Source: DATKCJ01 sp035513275 (GTDB lineage Bacteria > Verrucomicrobiota > Verrucomicrobiia > Opitutales > Opitutaceae). Taken from it: DNA of 12,208 nt. The notes beneath the pieces were generated by a model. That model worked only from the letters and a program-made list of their open reading frames with translations. It did no database searches and had not been told where the DNA came from. How positions within the stretch are numbered: the stretch's first letter is position 1; each line of letters opens with the position of its first letter. Location: positions 1-12,208 of the forward strand of contig DATKCJ010000032.1 in the NCBI GenBank assembly GCA_035513275.1, in the 5' to 3' direction. This document shows, piece after piece, positions 6,087 through 12,208 of the stretch. Made by a program: the position numbers and the translations under genes.

Positions 6087-7409
6087 ATGGATTTTCCCGC
6101 GAGCATCGCTGTCGTCCTTCTCCTGCTTGTCGCCTGCGGTGTGCTGGCCATGGGCGAGGTCGCGGTCATTTCGTCATCGAAAAGCCAGCTCGACAAGCTT
6201 GCCGCCGCCGGGAATTCGCGCGCGCGCCGCGTTTTGAAAATGGCAAGCATGCCGAACCGGTTCCTTTCAGCGATGCTGGTTGGGGTAACCGTGCTCACGC
6301 TGATCGCCGGGTATTTTGCAGGAGTCGACTTGGGCCCGCCGCTCGCGGAGCGGCTCGCCAATCTGCCGGGATTATCCGGCGTCGCCGAACCGGTCGCGTT
6401 CGGAGTTGTTTTTGTGGCGGTGACGCTCGTCTCGCTCGTCGTGAGCGATTTCCTGCCGCAGCGGCTCGCGTTGATCGCTCCTGAACGCACCGCGATGGCG
6501 ATGGCGCGGGTCTTGGAAGTCGTGCATTTAGTTTTTCACCCTGTCTCAGGGACGATCACGCGCATCCTCGACAGGATGTTGGGCCTCGTCGGCCATGGGC
6601 TCGATGCCGAGCGTCAGGTTTCAGACGATGAGATCCGCATGCTGGTGGAGCGCGGCTTGAGCAGCGGCAGCATCAAGAAGGCGGAGAAGGAAATGGTCGA
6701 GGGAGTGCTCGACCTCGATGACCTCCCGATCACGGCAATCATGACCCCGTTGCCGAAGATCGTATGGCTGAATGCCGACGACCCGCAGGAGGCCAACTGG
6801 CGTCGTATCGTCGCGAGCGGGCACTCGTTCTTTCCGGTCTATCAAGGCAACCATGACCACGTCCTCGGCATGGTCTCCGTGAAGTCCCTTTGGGCAAACC
6901 AGGCGCTGGGGCTGAGCACACCGCTGAAGGATCTGATCACGCCGGCGCTCATCGTTTCGGAGACGCTCGCGGTCATACAGCTTCTCGAATCCTTCAAGAA
7001 GTCAGGCAAGCGCGCGGCGCTCGTGTCCGACGAGTTTGGCAGCGTGCAAGGCATCGTCTCACTGATCGATGTGCTCGAGGCGATCGTTGGCGACATGCCG
7101 CAATCGGGCCCCAGCAGCGCACCTGAGGCGCGCAAGCGCGAGGACGGCTCGTGGCTCGTCGATGCGACACTCCCGATCGTGGACGTGAAGGATCTGCTCA
7201 ACATCGAGGAGCTCCCGGGTGCCGACGCGGATTACCAGACTTTGGGTGGACTCGTCGTCACCGAGCTTGGCCGCATCCCGCAGCCGGGCGATCACTTCGA
7301 CTGGGCGGGCTTCCGATTCGCGGTGACTGAGATGGACCGCCGTCGCGTCGACAAGGTGCTCATCAGCCGGCAGCCGCAGGTCGAGAGCGACGCGGCTTCG
7401 GCCGCCTGA
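6087..7409 (+). CDS. CNNM/CorC-HlyC family membrane protein with CBS pair
   Basis: The 440-residue protein belongs to the CNNM (DUF21) plus CBS family, often annotated 'hemolysin' or CorC; members are linked to Mg2+/Co2+ or polyamine export. Domain order: a DUF21 membrane domain at about 1-165 with hydrophobic segments near 5-25, 58-80 and 103-122, and the family-like pattern MGEVAVISSSKSQLDKL at 22-38; tandem CBS domains at about 212-337 (ITAIMTPLPKIVWL, FPVYQGNHDHVLGMVSVKSL, ALVSDEFGSVQGIVSLIDVL); and a CorC/HlyC C-terminal domain at about 350-428. The usual GE(L/V)xPK motif of DUF21 appears as SDFLPQ at 120-125. ATG at 6087 is preferred over ATG at 6042 because it starts just before the first membrane segment. 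The gene is divergent from the symporter and convergent with the peroxiredoxin gene. The exact substrate cannot be read from sequence. Confidence 0.88.
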   Translation: MDFPASIAVVLLLLVACGVLAMGEVAVISSSKSQLDKLAAAGNSRARRVLKMASMPNRFLSAMLVGVTVLTLIAGYFAGVDLGPPLAERLANLPGLSGVAEPVAFGVVFVAVTLVSLVVSDFLPQRLALIAPERTAMAMARVLEVVHLVFHPVSGTITRILDRMLGLVGHGLDAERQVSDDEIRMLVERGLSSGSIKKAEKEMVEGVLDLDDLPITAIMTPLPKIVWLNADDPQEANWRRIVASGHSFFPVYQGNHDHVLGMVSVKSLWANQALGLSTPLKDLITPALIVSETLAVIQLLESFKKSGKRAALVSDEFGSVQGIVSLIDVLEAIVGDMPQSGPSSAPEARKREDGSWLVDATLPIVDVKDLLNIEELPGADADYQTLGGLVVTELGRIPQPGDHFDWAGFRFAVTEMDRRRVDKVLISRQPQVESDAASAA

Positions 7410-7427
7410 GCGGGCCAGCGGGGGGAA

Positions 7428-7475
7428 GTAGCGCGGGTGTCCGACCCGCGTCGGCAGGTCATGCACCGGCCCTAC
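7428..7475. repeat. Inverted pair of GTAG-led REP-like hairpins (BIME-like 3), possible bidirectional terminator
   Basis: This fills the 84-base gap between two convergent genes (stops at 7409 and 7494). The left unit is GTAG (7428-7431) followed by a perfect 7-bp stem, CGCGGGT (7432-7438) with ACCCGCG (7444-7450), and a 5-base loop. The right unit on the minus strand is GTAGGGCCGGTGCATGACC. It folds as GGCCGGT-GCATG-ACCTGCC with one mismatch. The outer arms 7428-7446 and 7457-7475 match as inverted copies at 14 of 19 positions. There is no T-tract, so intrinsic termination is uncertain, though REP pairs often sit at transcript ends. Confidence 0.7.
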
Positions 7476-7493
7476 CCAAACGCACAAGTCGGA

Positions 7494-8006
7494 TCAGTCG
7501 CCGAGTGTCTCGATTGCGGCTAGAACGTCGGTCGCCTGCTCCTTGGTGCTGGCCTTGAGATCGCGCCACACGATCTTGCCGCCTTTGACGAGGTAGGCCT
7601 GTCGCGAGGCCATCGAGCCCATCCTCGGAACTCCGAATGCGTCGACAACCTTCTTGTCCGTGTCGGCGATCAGCGTGAACGGCAGGTTGTATTTCTCCTG
7701 AAAGGCTTTCTGGTCGGCGGCGTTGTCGGTGCTCACGCCCACAACGGTGACGCCCTTGTCACTCAACACCTCGAACTCATCGCGCAGGCTGCATGCCTGG
7801 GCCGTGCAGCCTCCGGTGTCGGCCTTCGGGTAGAAATAGACGAGAACGAGTCCTTTCTTGTAGAGCTCGCCAAGGTCGACAGTGGCTCCATCTTGATTGG
7901 TGGCTGTGATTTTCGGCGCGTCTGCACCGATGTCGAGCGGCTCGGCCGAGGCCCAGAGTCCGAAGAAAGAGAATGACATGGCGAGGAGGAGTAGGCTGCG
8001 TTTCAT
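7494..8006 (-). CDS. bcp: Exported peroxiredoxin, Bcp/PrxQ type
   Basis: The 170-residue thiol peroxidase would reduce hydrogen peroxide and organic hydroperoxides. A signal peptide is evident: MKRSLLLLAMSFSFFGLWASA, with likely cleavage after Ala21, placing the enzyme in the periplasm. The thioredoxin-fold AhpC/TSA domain spans about 24-165. The catalytic motif YFYPKADTGGC holds Pro60, Thr64 and the peroxidatic Cys67. The resolving Cys72 five residues later is typical of PrxQ/Bcp enzymes. Arg135 in SMASRQAYLV is the likely catalytic arginine. I chose ATG at 8006 because it begins the signal peptide; an in-frame ATG at 8048 would add 14 residues. The gene lies 63 bases downstream of the HAD-family gene on the same strand, so co-transcription is plausible. 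No Shine-Dalgarno sequence is visible. Bcp enzymes are more often cytoplasmic. Confidence 0.9.
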   Translation of the reverse strand: MKRSLLLLAMSFSFFGLWASAEPLDIGADAPKITATNQDGATVDLGELYKKGLVLVYFYPKADTGGCTAQACSLRDEFEVLSDKGVTVVGVSTDNAADQKAFQEKYNLPFTLIADTDKKVVDAFGVPRMGSMASRQAYLVKGGKIVWRDLKASTKEQATDVLAAIETLGD

Positions 8007-8069
8007 GGGATGCTGAAGGCTAGCACGAGTAAGGGCGGATGCAACCAAGCGGTCGAATCCTCACACGCG

Positions 8070-8771
8070 TCAGCCTCTGTTCAGCCGCCGGACGAGATCG
8101 GGCAGGCCGCGGATGCTATCCAACGTGTGAAACCGCGACGCGCCGACCGCGGGACCTTGGGCGAGCTCGCCTTTCCATGTGAGAGGGTAGGGCACGTGAA
8201 TTCCGTGGGCACCGAGCTCGAGGGCCGGCAGGATGTCGGATTTCATGGAGTTTCCGACCATTGCAAACTCCTCGGGCCGCACTTCGGACGTGGCGAGGAT
8301 TCGCCGGTAAGTGATCGCGTCCTTCTCAGACACGATGTCCCGCCGCTCGAAAAAACGCGCGAGTCCTGACGCGGCGAGCTTCCGCTCCTGATGGCCGAGG
8401 TCGCCCTTGGTGATGACGAAAAATCGGAAGTCCGCGGCGAGTGCCTCAAGGGTCTCGTGGACGCCATCAATCAGCTCGACGGGATGGGCGAGCATTTCCT
8501 TGGCGAAGACGACGATCTCGCGAAGTTCGTCGGCCGAGATGCGCCCTTGCGTGAGCTCGATCGCGCACTCGATGGCGGAGAGGGCGAAGCCCTTCACCCC
8601 ATAGCCGTAGAGCTCGAGGTTCCTCACTTCGGTGGCGTAGAGGGTCGTCGCGACGGTTTTCGCGTCGTGGTATTTTGAAAGGAGCGCGCAGAACCGGTCG
8701 TGGTTTGCCTCGAAAACGCTCTCGTTGTGCCAGAGCGTGTCGTCGGCATCGAAGCCGATCACTGATATCAT
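8070..8771 (-). CDS. HAD-superfamily hydrolase (probable phosphatase)
   Basis: The 233-residue protein has all four HAD motifs. Motif I is FDADDTLW, with nucleophile Asp8 and acid/base Asp10. Motif II is FVITKGD, with Thr121. Motif III is Lys150 in IVSEKD. Motif IV is MVGNSMKSDILPA, with Asp179. A helical cap, about residues 15-100, lies between motifs I and II, as in class I (HAD-IA-like) phosphatases and nucleotidases. The substrate cannot be assigned. The frame stays open upstream to an ATG at 8987, but the conserved core begins MISVIGFDADDT at ATG 8771. The extra 72 residues have no family match and would fill the divergent promoter region, so I use 8771. It probably heads an operon with the peroxiredoxin gene. 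A 6-bp hairpin (8804-8809 with 8819-8824) lies upstream. The cytoplasm is the likely location, as no signal peptide is seen. Confidence 0.87.
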   Translation of the reverse strand: MISVIGFDADDTLWHNESVFEANHDRFCALLSKYHDAKTVATTLYATEVRNLELYGYGVKGFALSAIECAIELTQGRISADELREIVVFAKEMLAHPVELIDGVHETLEALAADFRFFVITKGDLGHQERKLAASGLARFFERRDIVSEKDAITYRRILATSEVRPEEFAMVGNSMKSDILPALELGAHGIHVPYPLTWKGELAQGPAVGASRFHTLDSIRGLPDLVRRLNRG

Positions 8772-8981
8772 GAACGAAGAATCGGCTACTGTCCTCAAGG
8801 CGTCGAGCCTCGGAAAATGGCTCGGCGAAGCGGTGATTTTGAGTGTCGCGTGAGAGGGAAAACTCGCGTTCTCGGCATGGGCGGATTCTGCGGCGCGGGG
8901 GATCAAGTTTTGGGCTACTTCCGCTAATAGAGTCAGGGAAACCCCTAGGTTGCGTTCGGGCCGTTCCTCACAGGGAATCAG

Positions 8982-9009
8982 TTGCACGTCGGGTATGGGG
9001 TCCGATAAT
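8982..9009 (+). promoter_or_regulatory. Candidate sigma70-type promoter for the export operon
   Basis: TTGCAC (8982-8987) and GATAAT (9004-9009) are separated by 16 bases and match the -35 and -10 consensus at 4 of 6 and 5 of 6 positions. Transcription would start near 9016, about 16 bases before the TolC-like ATG, giving a very short leader. The site lies in the 260-base divergent region 8772-9031. I found no equally good promoter for the minus-strand HAD gene there. This rests on sequence match alone. Confidence 0.45.
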
Positions 9010-9031
9010 CCGTTCGGAAACTTTGACCCAC

Positions 9032-10747
9032 ATGCGATTTCTCCCCCACCGCACGGGTATTTCCCTTGCTGCAGTCATATTCCTGAGCGCGTTCACGCTC
9101 GGAAACTCGGAAGAGGCATCCGCCCCTTCCTCCTACGGAGCCAAGGAGGCCCTCACACTTGAGGACTTCATTCAAAAAGTGCTGGAACGAAACAAAGCGA
9201 TTCAGGCCCGCCTCATGGCGTTCCACACCTCGCGAAGTCTCCTGCGCGCTGAGAATGCCTTTTACGAGCCCGCACTTGTGAGTTCCAGCGAGTACGTCGA
9301 CCGGCAGCGCGCCAACACAATCGAGATCGAGCGGAGCCTCCGAAGCGGCGGCGAGTTCATCGAGCGCAACCAGAATTACACCGCTGCGGTCGAGTTCCGC
9401 ACGCCGCTGAACTCAAGGGTCAGGGTCGGAGCCGGGTCCCGGAAGCTGAAGAACAACATCCAGCGCACGGTTATCGTGGACTTGGATGCGGAGTTTGAGG
9501 CGAACGTCGGTGTGTCAATCGAGCAACCTCTCTTGAAAGGCGCCGGGCCGGCGGCCGCTTTCGCGCCGATGCGATTGGCCGCGCGCAACGCCGATGCGGC
9601 GTTTCAGGAGTACAGGCGCCAGATGATGCAGATAGTCGCCGAGGCCGAGATGGCTTACTGGCAGTTGCACTTCGCACAGGAGGAGTATCGCCTCAGCACC
9701 GAGTCCGTCACTGTCGCCCAGACGGTCACAGATGACAGCCGTTCCCGGTTCGACGCCGGCCGCGGCTCGAGGCTCGACGTGCTCGAGGCCGACGCGGGTC
9801 TCGCGACGCGGCTCTCGCGTCAAAGCGAGGCTCGCCAGAAATGGGTGGAAGCGCTGAACAGGCTGGCTTCCTACTTCGGCTCCTCTGCACAGGAGGGTGG
9901 CATCGAGTATGTGGCGAGCGACAATCCCGAATCGAGCGACGTGAACCTTTCCTTCCAAGGTGGTGAGCGCACAGCCCTCGCGATGAGCCCCGACCGTCTG
10001 CGCGCCAAGGCGTTGGTGGAGCAGGAGAAGATCCGCGTGGCATACGCGAAAAACCAGCGACTCCCGCAGGTTGACCTGAAGGCATCCGCCGGTGCCAGCG
10101 GCCTCGGATATGATTACTCCACTGCGTGGCGCGACGTCAGGGGCGGTCAGTTCCCCGCGTGGACGATTTCGCTCGAAATGCGTGTCCCTCTCTTGGGCGG
10201 CGTGCGCGAGCGCAATGAGCTTCGCGCGGCCCGCCAGCGCATGCGCCAGGCCGAACTCAACGCGGCGGACGTGGAGACACAGCTCTCCACCGGGCTCGAC
10301 ACTGCGCAGCAGCGCGTCGATAGCAGCCTCTCGGCTGCGCGAAACTACAAGTCGGTCGTCGAGTTTCGCGACAACCTTCTGGCGACCCAGATCGAGAGCG
10401 CTCAGATCGGCCGCACCGATGCGCGCACGGTCCTCGAGGCTGAGCAGGAGTTGTTTGCCGCGCGGCTTGGGCAGCTCCAGAGCGAGATCGAACACCAGAG
10501 GGCGCTCCTCGAACTGCAAATCATCACCGGAAATCTCCTGAGGGTCCGGAAGATCGAGCTGCCGATGAAGGACCTCGAAAAGCAAAGCTGGCGCTGGGCG
10601 AACAAGGGTGGCGAGAGCTTGGACCTGCTCGACTACACGCCGGCATCAGTCGACGAAATCGCGTCCGAGGAAGTCATCTCCTTCGAGGAAGAACAGCCGA
10701 AGCCGTATGTCCGCCCGTGGCACTTCTATCAGCGCCGCAAACGTTAA
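9032..10747 (+). CDS. TolC-family outer-membrane export channel
   Basis: The 571-residue protein belongs to the TolC/OEP family of trimeric channels that span the outer membrane and periplasm for type I secretion and efflux. A signal peptide (MRFLPHRTGISLAAVIFLSAF...) starts at ATG 9032. The frame is open upstream to 8843, but that extension lacks a signal sequence and crosses the candidate promoter. Two OEP repeats are seen. The first, about 41-285, includes LTLEDFIQKVLERN, SIEQPLLKGAG and RFDAGRGSRLDVLEADAGL. The second, about 325-508, includes LEMRVPLLGGVRERNELRAAR and RTDARTVLEAEQELFAAR. Long Ala/Glu/Arg-rich helices follow each beta part. A 60-residue tail (512-571) is acidic and then ends in basic YQRRKR. 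It is the first gene of an operon with the adaptor (40-base gap) and GAF (15-base gap) genes, which suggests export rather than a housekeeping efflux role. Confidence 0.88.
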   Translation: MRFLPHRTGISLAAVIFLSAFTLGNSEEASAPSSYGAKEALTLEDFIQKVLERNKAIQARLMAFHTSRSLLRAENAFYEPALVSSSEYVDRQRANTIEIERSLRSGGEFIERNQNYTAAVEFRTPLNSRVRVGAGSRKLKNNIQRTVIVDLDAEFEANVGVSIEQPLLKGAGPAAAFAPMRLAARNADAAFQEYRRQMMQIVAEAEMAYWQLHFAQEEYRLSTESVTVAQTVTDDSRSRFDAGRGSRLDVLEADAGLATRLSRQSEARQKWVEALNRLASYFGSSAQEGGIEYVASDNPESSDVNLSFQGGERTALAMSPDRLRAKALVEQEKIRVAYAKNQRLPQVDLKASAGASGLGYDYSTAWRDVRGGQFPAWTISLEMRVPLLGGVRERNELRAARQRMRQAELNAADVETQLSTGLDTAQQRVDSSLSAARNYKSVVEFRDNLLATQIESAQIGRTDARTVLEAEQELFAARLGQLQSEIEHQRALLELQIITGNLLRVRKIELPMKDLEKQSWRWANKGGESLDLLDYTPASVDEIASEEVISFEEEQPKPYVRPWHFYQRRKR

Positions 10748-10787
10748 TCAGCGCCCCGCCTTTCTTCGGATCCAAACTTCTCCCCCC

Positions 10788-11555
10788 ATGCACCGACTCC
10801 CCCGCCTGCCACACGCCTCCCGTCGGGCGTTTTCCACAATCGTCGCCGCCACCTGCCTCGCGCTCGCAGGACAGCAAGCCGGCGCGGCTGAGTATTCCGT
10901 GCGCTGCCTGACCGAGCCAATCGGAGACGTCTATCTCTCGACGACGGTCGCGGGGACGATCTCGAAGCTCAACTGCGCGGAAGGATCGTTCATCGAGGCG
11001 GGATTCGTGATTGTCGAACTCGACCGCCGGTCCGAGGAGCTTGAGGTCGAGCGACGGCACTTCTTCGTCGAGAATCTCAAGGCCGAGCTTGAGCGCTCCG
11101 AACTCCTGTTGACGAAGACGGCTTCGATCGCCGCCGAGGAAGTGGACAAGAAGCGCGCCGAGTTCCGCATCGCTTCAGCCGAACTCGAGCTCGCGCGCGA
11201 GCAGCTCGCCAAGCGCCAGATCGTGGCGCCCATCGCTGGCGTCGTGACCGACCTGCCGCTGAAAGTCGGCGAGTATTGCGAGCCACCGAAGGTGCTCGTG
11301 CGCGTTGTCGACAGCCGGAAGTTCTATTGCGTGGCGAATGTCGAACCGAGCGAGGGCCGGAAGCTCGCAGTCGGCGACCCGCTGCGCCTCGAGATCGGCA
11401 ACGAAGGACAGATTGAGTCCCTCCAGGGCAGCCTTATCTTTGCGTCGCCGGTGGTCGATCCCGCCAGCGGCCTTATGCGCATCCGCGCCGTGTTCGACAA
11501 CCCGGATGGCAGCGTCCGCCCGGGAGTCGCCGGTCAACTCTACCTCAAACCCTGA
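10788..11555 (+). CDS. Short periplasmic adaptor (HlyD/RND membrane-fusion family)
   Basis: The 255-residue adaptor would link a TolC-type channel to an inner-membrane exporter. From ATG 10788 it has a signal peptide with likely cleavage near AGA-AEYS (residues 31-37). A first lipoyl half-motif follows at about 46-80 (STTVAGTISKLNCAEGSFIEAG, VIVELDRR). A short coiled-coil hairpin spans 82-142. The second lipoyl half is at 143-172 (QIVAPIAGVVTDLPLKVGEYC), and a beta-barrel region runs from 174 to 255, including ASPVVDPASGLMRIRAVFDNPDGSVRPGVAG. Adaptors of this family are usually about 350-400 residues, so this one is short and lacks an extended membrane-proximal domain. Cys40, Cys63 and Cys164 are unusual for such proteins. 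The frame is open upstream, overlapping the TolC-like gene, but the signal peptide fixes the start. It sits between the TolC-like and GAF genes. Confidence 0.85.
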   Translation: MHRLPRLPHASRRAFSTIVAATCLALAGQQAGAAEYSVRCLTEPIGDVYLSTTVAGTISKLNCAEGSFIEAGFVIVELDRRSEELEVERRHFFVENLKAELERSELLLTKTASIAAEEVDKKRAEFRIASAELELAREQLAKRQIVAPIAGVVTDLPLKVGEYCEPPKVLVRVVDSRKFYCVANVEPSEGRKLAVGDPLRLEIGNEGQIESLQGSLIFASPVVDPASGLMRIRAVFDNPDGSVRPGVAGQLYLKP

Positions 11556-11570
11556 GAACCCATCGCCACT

Positions 11571-12208
11571 ATGCCTGATTACACTGACTCGGGCGGCAAC
11601 TTGCCGGGATTGGAGAAACTGGGCCAATTGCGCCGCTTCGCCGGCCCGGCTGCAGTTTTTTGGCAGAACTACCTCGACGCGCTTGTGGCGCTCATCGACG
11701 CCAACTACGGCCTGCTTGTTCGCCGTCGCTCGGCGGATGAACCGGGCTGGCGCCGCATCGCGGCCTCGCCCGCGGGTCCCGCGCATCCGCCGGAGGCGCG
11801 CCGGTTCATGACTTATGTCGAGGCGCTCGCCGGGGCGGCTGTGCTCGAAGGCACTGCGCTGCGGGACACGCACACGGTCGACGACGAAGGCTTCGTTGAC
11901 CAGGGCATCGCCGTGCGGATCGACACCGATCGCTCAGACGACTCCTGGGTGGCTGTGCTTTTCCTTCCGCGCTGCACGCGGCACACGGCCGATGATGCAC
12001 TGAAACGGCTCCGCGTGGCCGCCTGCATTCCCGCATACTATCAGGATGCGCGTTCCGGCACGAAGCCCGACGCGGGTCCTGGTGCGAAGGATCCTTCGAC
12101 AGTGCTCGACTTGCTCGTATTGCTCGATGCCCAGAAGAAGTTCGTTGCGATGGCGATGGCGTTTTGCAACGAGCTTGCGACCCGGCACCAGTGCGAACGC
12201 GTGTCGCT
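11571..12208 (+). CDS. GAF-domain protein of the export operon (3' partial)
   Basis: The frame starts at ATG 11571, 15 bases after the adaptor stop, and runs open to the window edge: 212 residues visible, C-terminus missing. There is no signal peptide, so the visible part is predicted cytoplasmic. Residues about 25-165 (FWQNYLDALVALIDANYGLL ... SWVAVLFLPRC ... ALKRLRVAACIPAYY) look like a divergent GAF-like domain. Residues from about 185 (LLVLLDAQKKFVAMAMAFCNELATRHQCERVSL) read as the start of a typical GAF domain. From memory, proteins with this opening continue after the GAF domain into a membrane helix and a HlyD-type adaptor region in planctomycete and proteobacterial clusters. That part is outside the window and is inference. 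GAF domains bind small ligands, so this subunit could sense a signal that gates or regulates export. Confidence 0.7.
   Translation, partial: MPDYTDSGGNLPGLEKLGQLRRFAGPAAVFWQNYLDALVALIDANYGLLVRRRSADEPGWRRIAASPAGPAHPPEARRFMTYVEALAGAAVLEGTALRDTHTVDDEGFVDQGIAVRIDTDRSDDSWVAVLFLPRCTRHTADDALKRLRVAACIPAYYQDARSGTKPDAGPGAKDPSTVLDLLVLLDAQKKFVAMAMAFCNELATRHQCERVS

Noticed and set aside
8772..8987. N-terminal extension of the HAD gene to ATG 8987
   Set aside because: The conserved HAD core starts at 8771. The extra 72 codons lack family similarity and overlap the promoter-like site for the divergent operon.
9515..10585. 356-residue open frame on the minus strand
   Set aside because: It lies entirely opposite the TolC-like gene, whose family motifs are clear, and shows no domain motif of its own. 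It is a GC-driven antisense shadow.
11175..11873. 232-residue minus-strand open frame
   Set aside because: It crosses the antisense of two real genes (adaptor and GAF) and has no family features.
1..12208. CRISPR arrays, tRNA or rRNA genes, insertion sequences
   Set aside because: I saw no regularly spaced direct repeats, no cloverleaf-like segments and no transposase or integrase motifs on either strand.

Overview
The window is GC-rich (roughly 60% by eye) bacterial chromosomal DNA from a Gram-negative (diderm) organism: it carries a TolC-family outer-membrane protein, a periplasmic adaptor, an exported peroxiredoxin and a large calcium-binding-repeat exoprotein. The style of the intergenic palindromes and of the giant exoprotein recalls Verrucomicrobiota/Planctomycetota or related bacteria. 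That assignment is an impression from memory, not proof.

Layout. (1) Positions 1-3114 (+) hold the C-terminal 1037 residues of a giant secreted protein, with RTX-like Gly/Asp repeats, two tandem concanavalin-A/laminin-G-like domains and a low-complexity acidic tail. Its start lies upstream of the window. (2) Positions 3115-3812 are non-coding and repeat-rich: one dispersed palindrome of the TGTCATCGCGAG type and five GTAG-led hairpins (REP-like units, two inverted pairs and one single). (3) On the minus strand, a glutamate/aspartate-type cation symporter (5881-4550) is followed closely by an ExoD-family membrane protein (4514-3813), probably as one operon. (4) Divergent from these is a CNNM/CorC-type membrane protein with CBS domains (6087-7409, +). 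It converges on a minus-strand pair, a HAD-family phosphatase (8771-8070) followed by an exported Bcp/PrxQ-type peroxiredoxin (8006-7494). A third inverted pair of GTAG hairpins sits at the 7409/7494 convergence. (5) Divergent from the HAD gene, a plausible sigma70-type promoter leads into a plus-strand export operon: TolC-like protein (9032-10747), short HlyD/RND-type periplasmic adaptor (10788-11555), and a GAF-domain protein that runs off the right end (11571-12208+).

The most interesting content is the pairing of a giant RTX/ConA-like exoprotein with a TolC-adaptor-GAF operon about 5.9 kb away. No ABC-transporter ATPase is visible. From memory, similar TolC/HlyD/GAF clusters in other phyla continue with a GAF-HlyD fusion and an M50-peptidase-HlyD protein and occur near giant RTX proteins. 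If that holds here, this would be a poorly described variant of a type I-like export system. The middle of the window is ordinary housekeeping and transport genes, with two points of note: the symporter has lost most side-chain ligands of the third sodium site, and no start codon chosen here has a convincing Shine-Dalgarno sequence.
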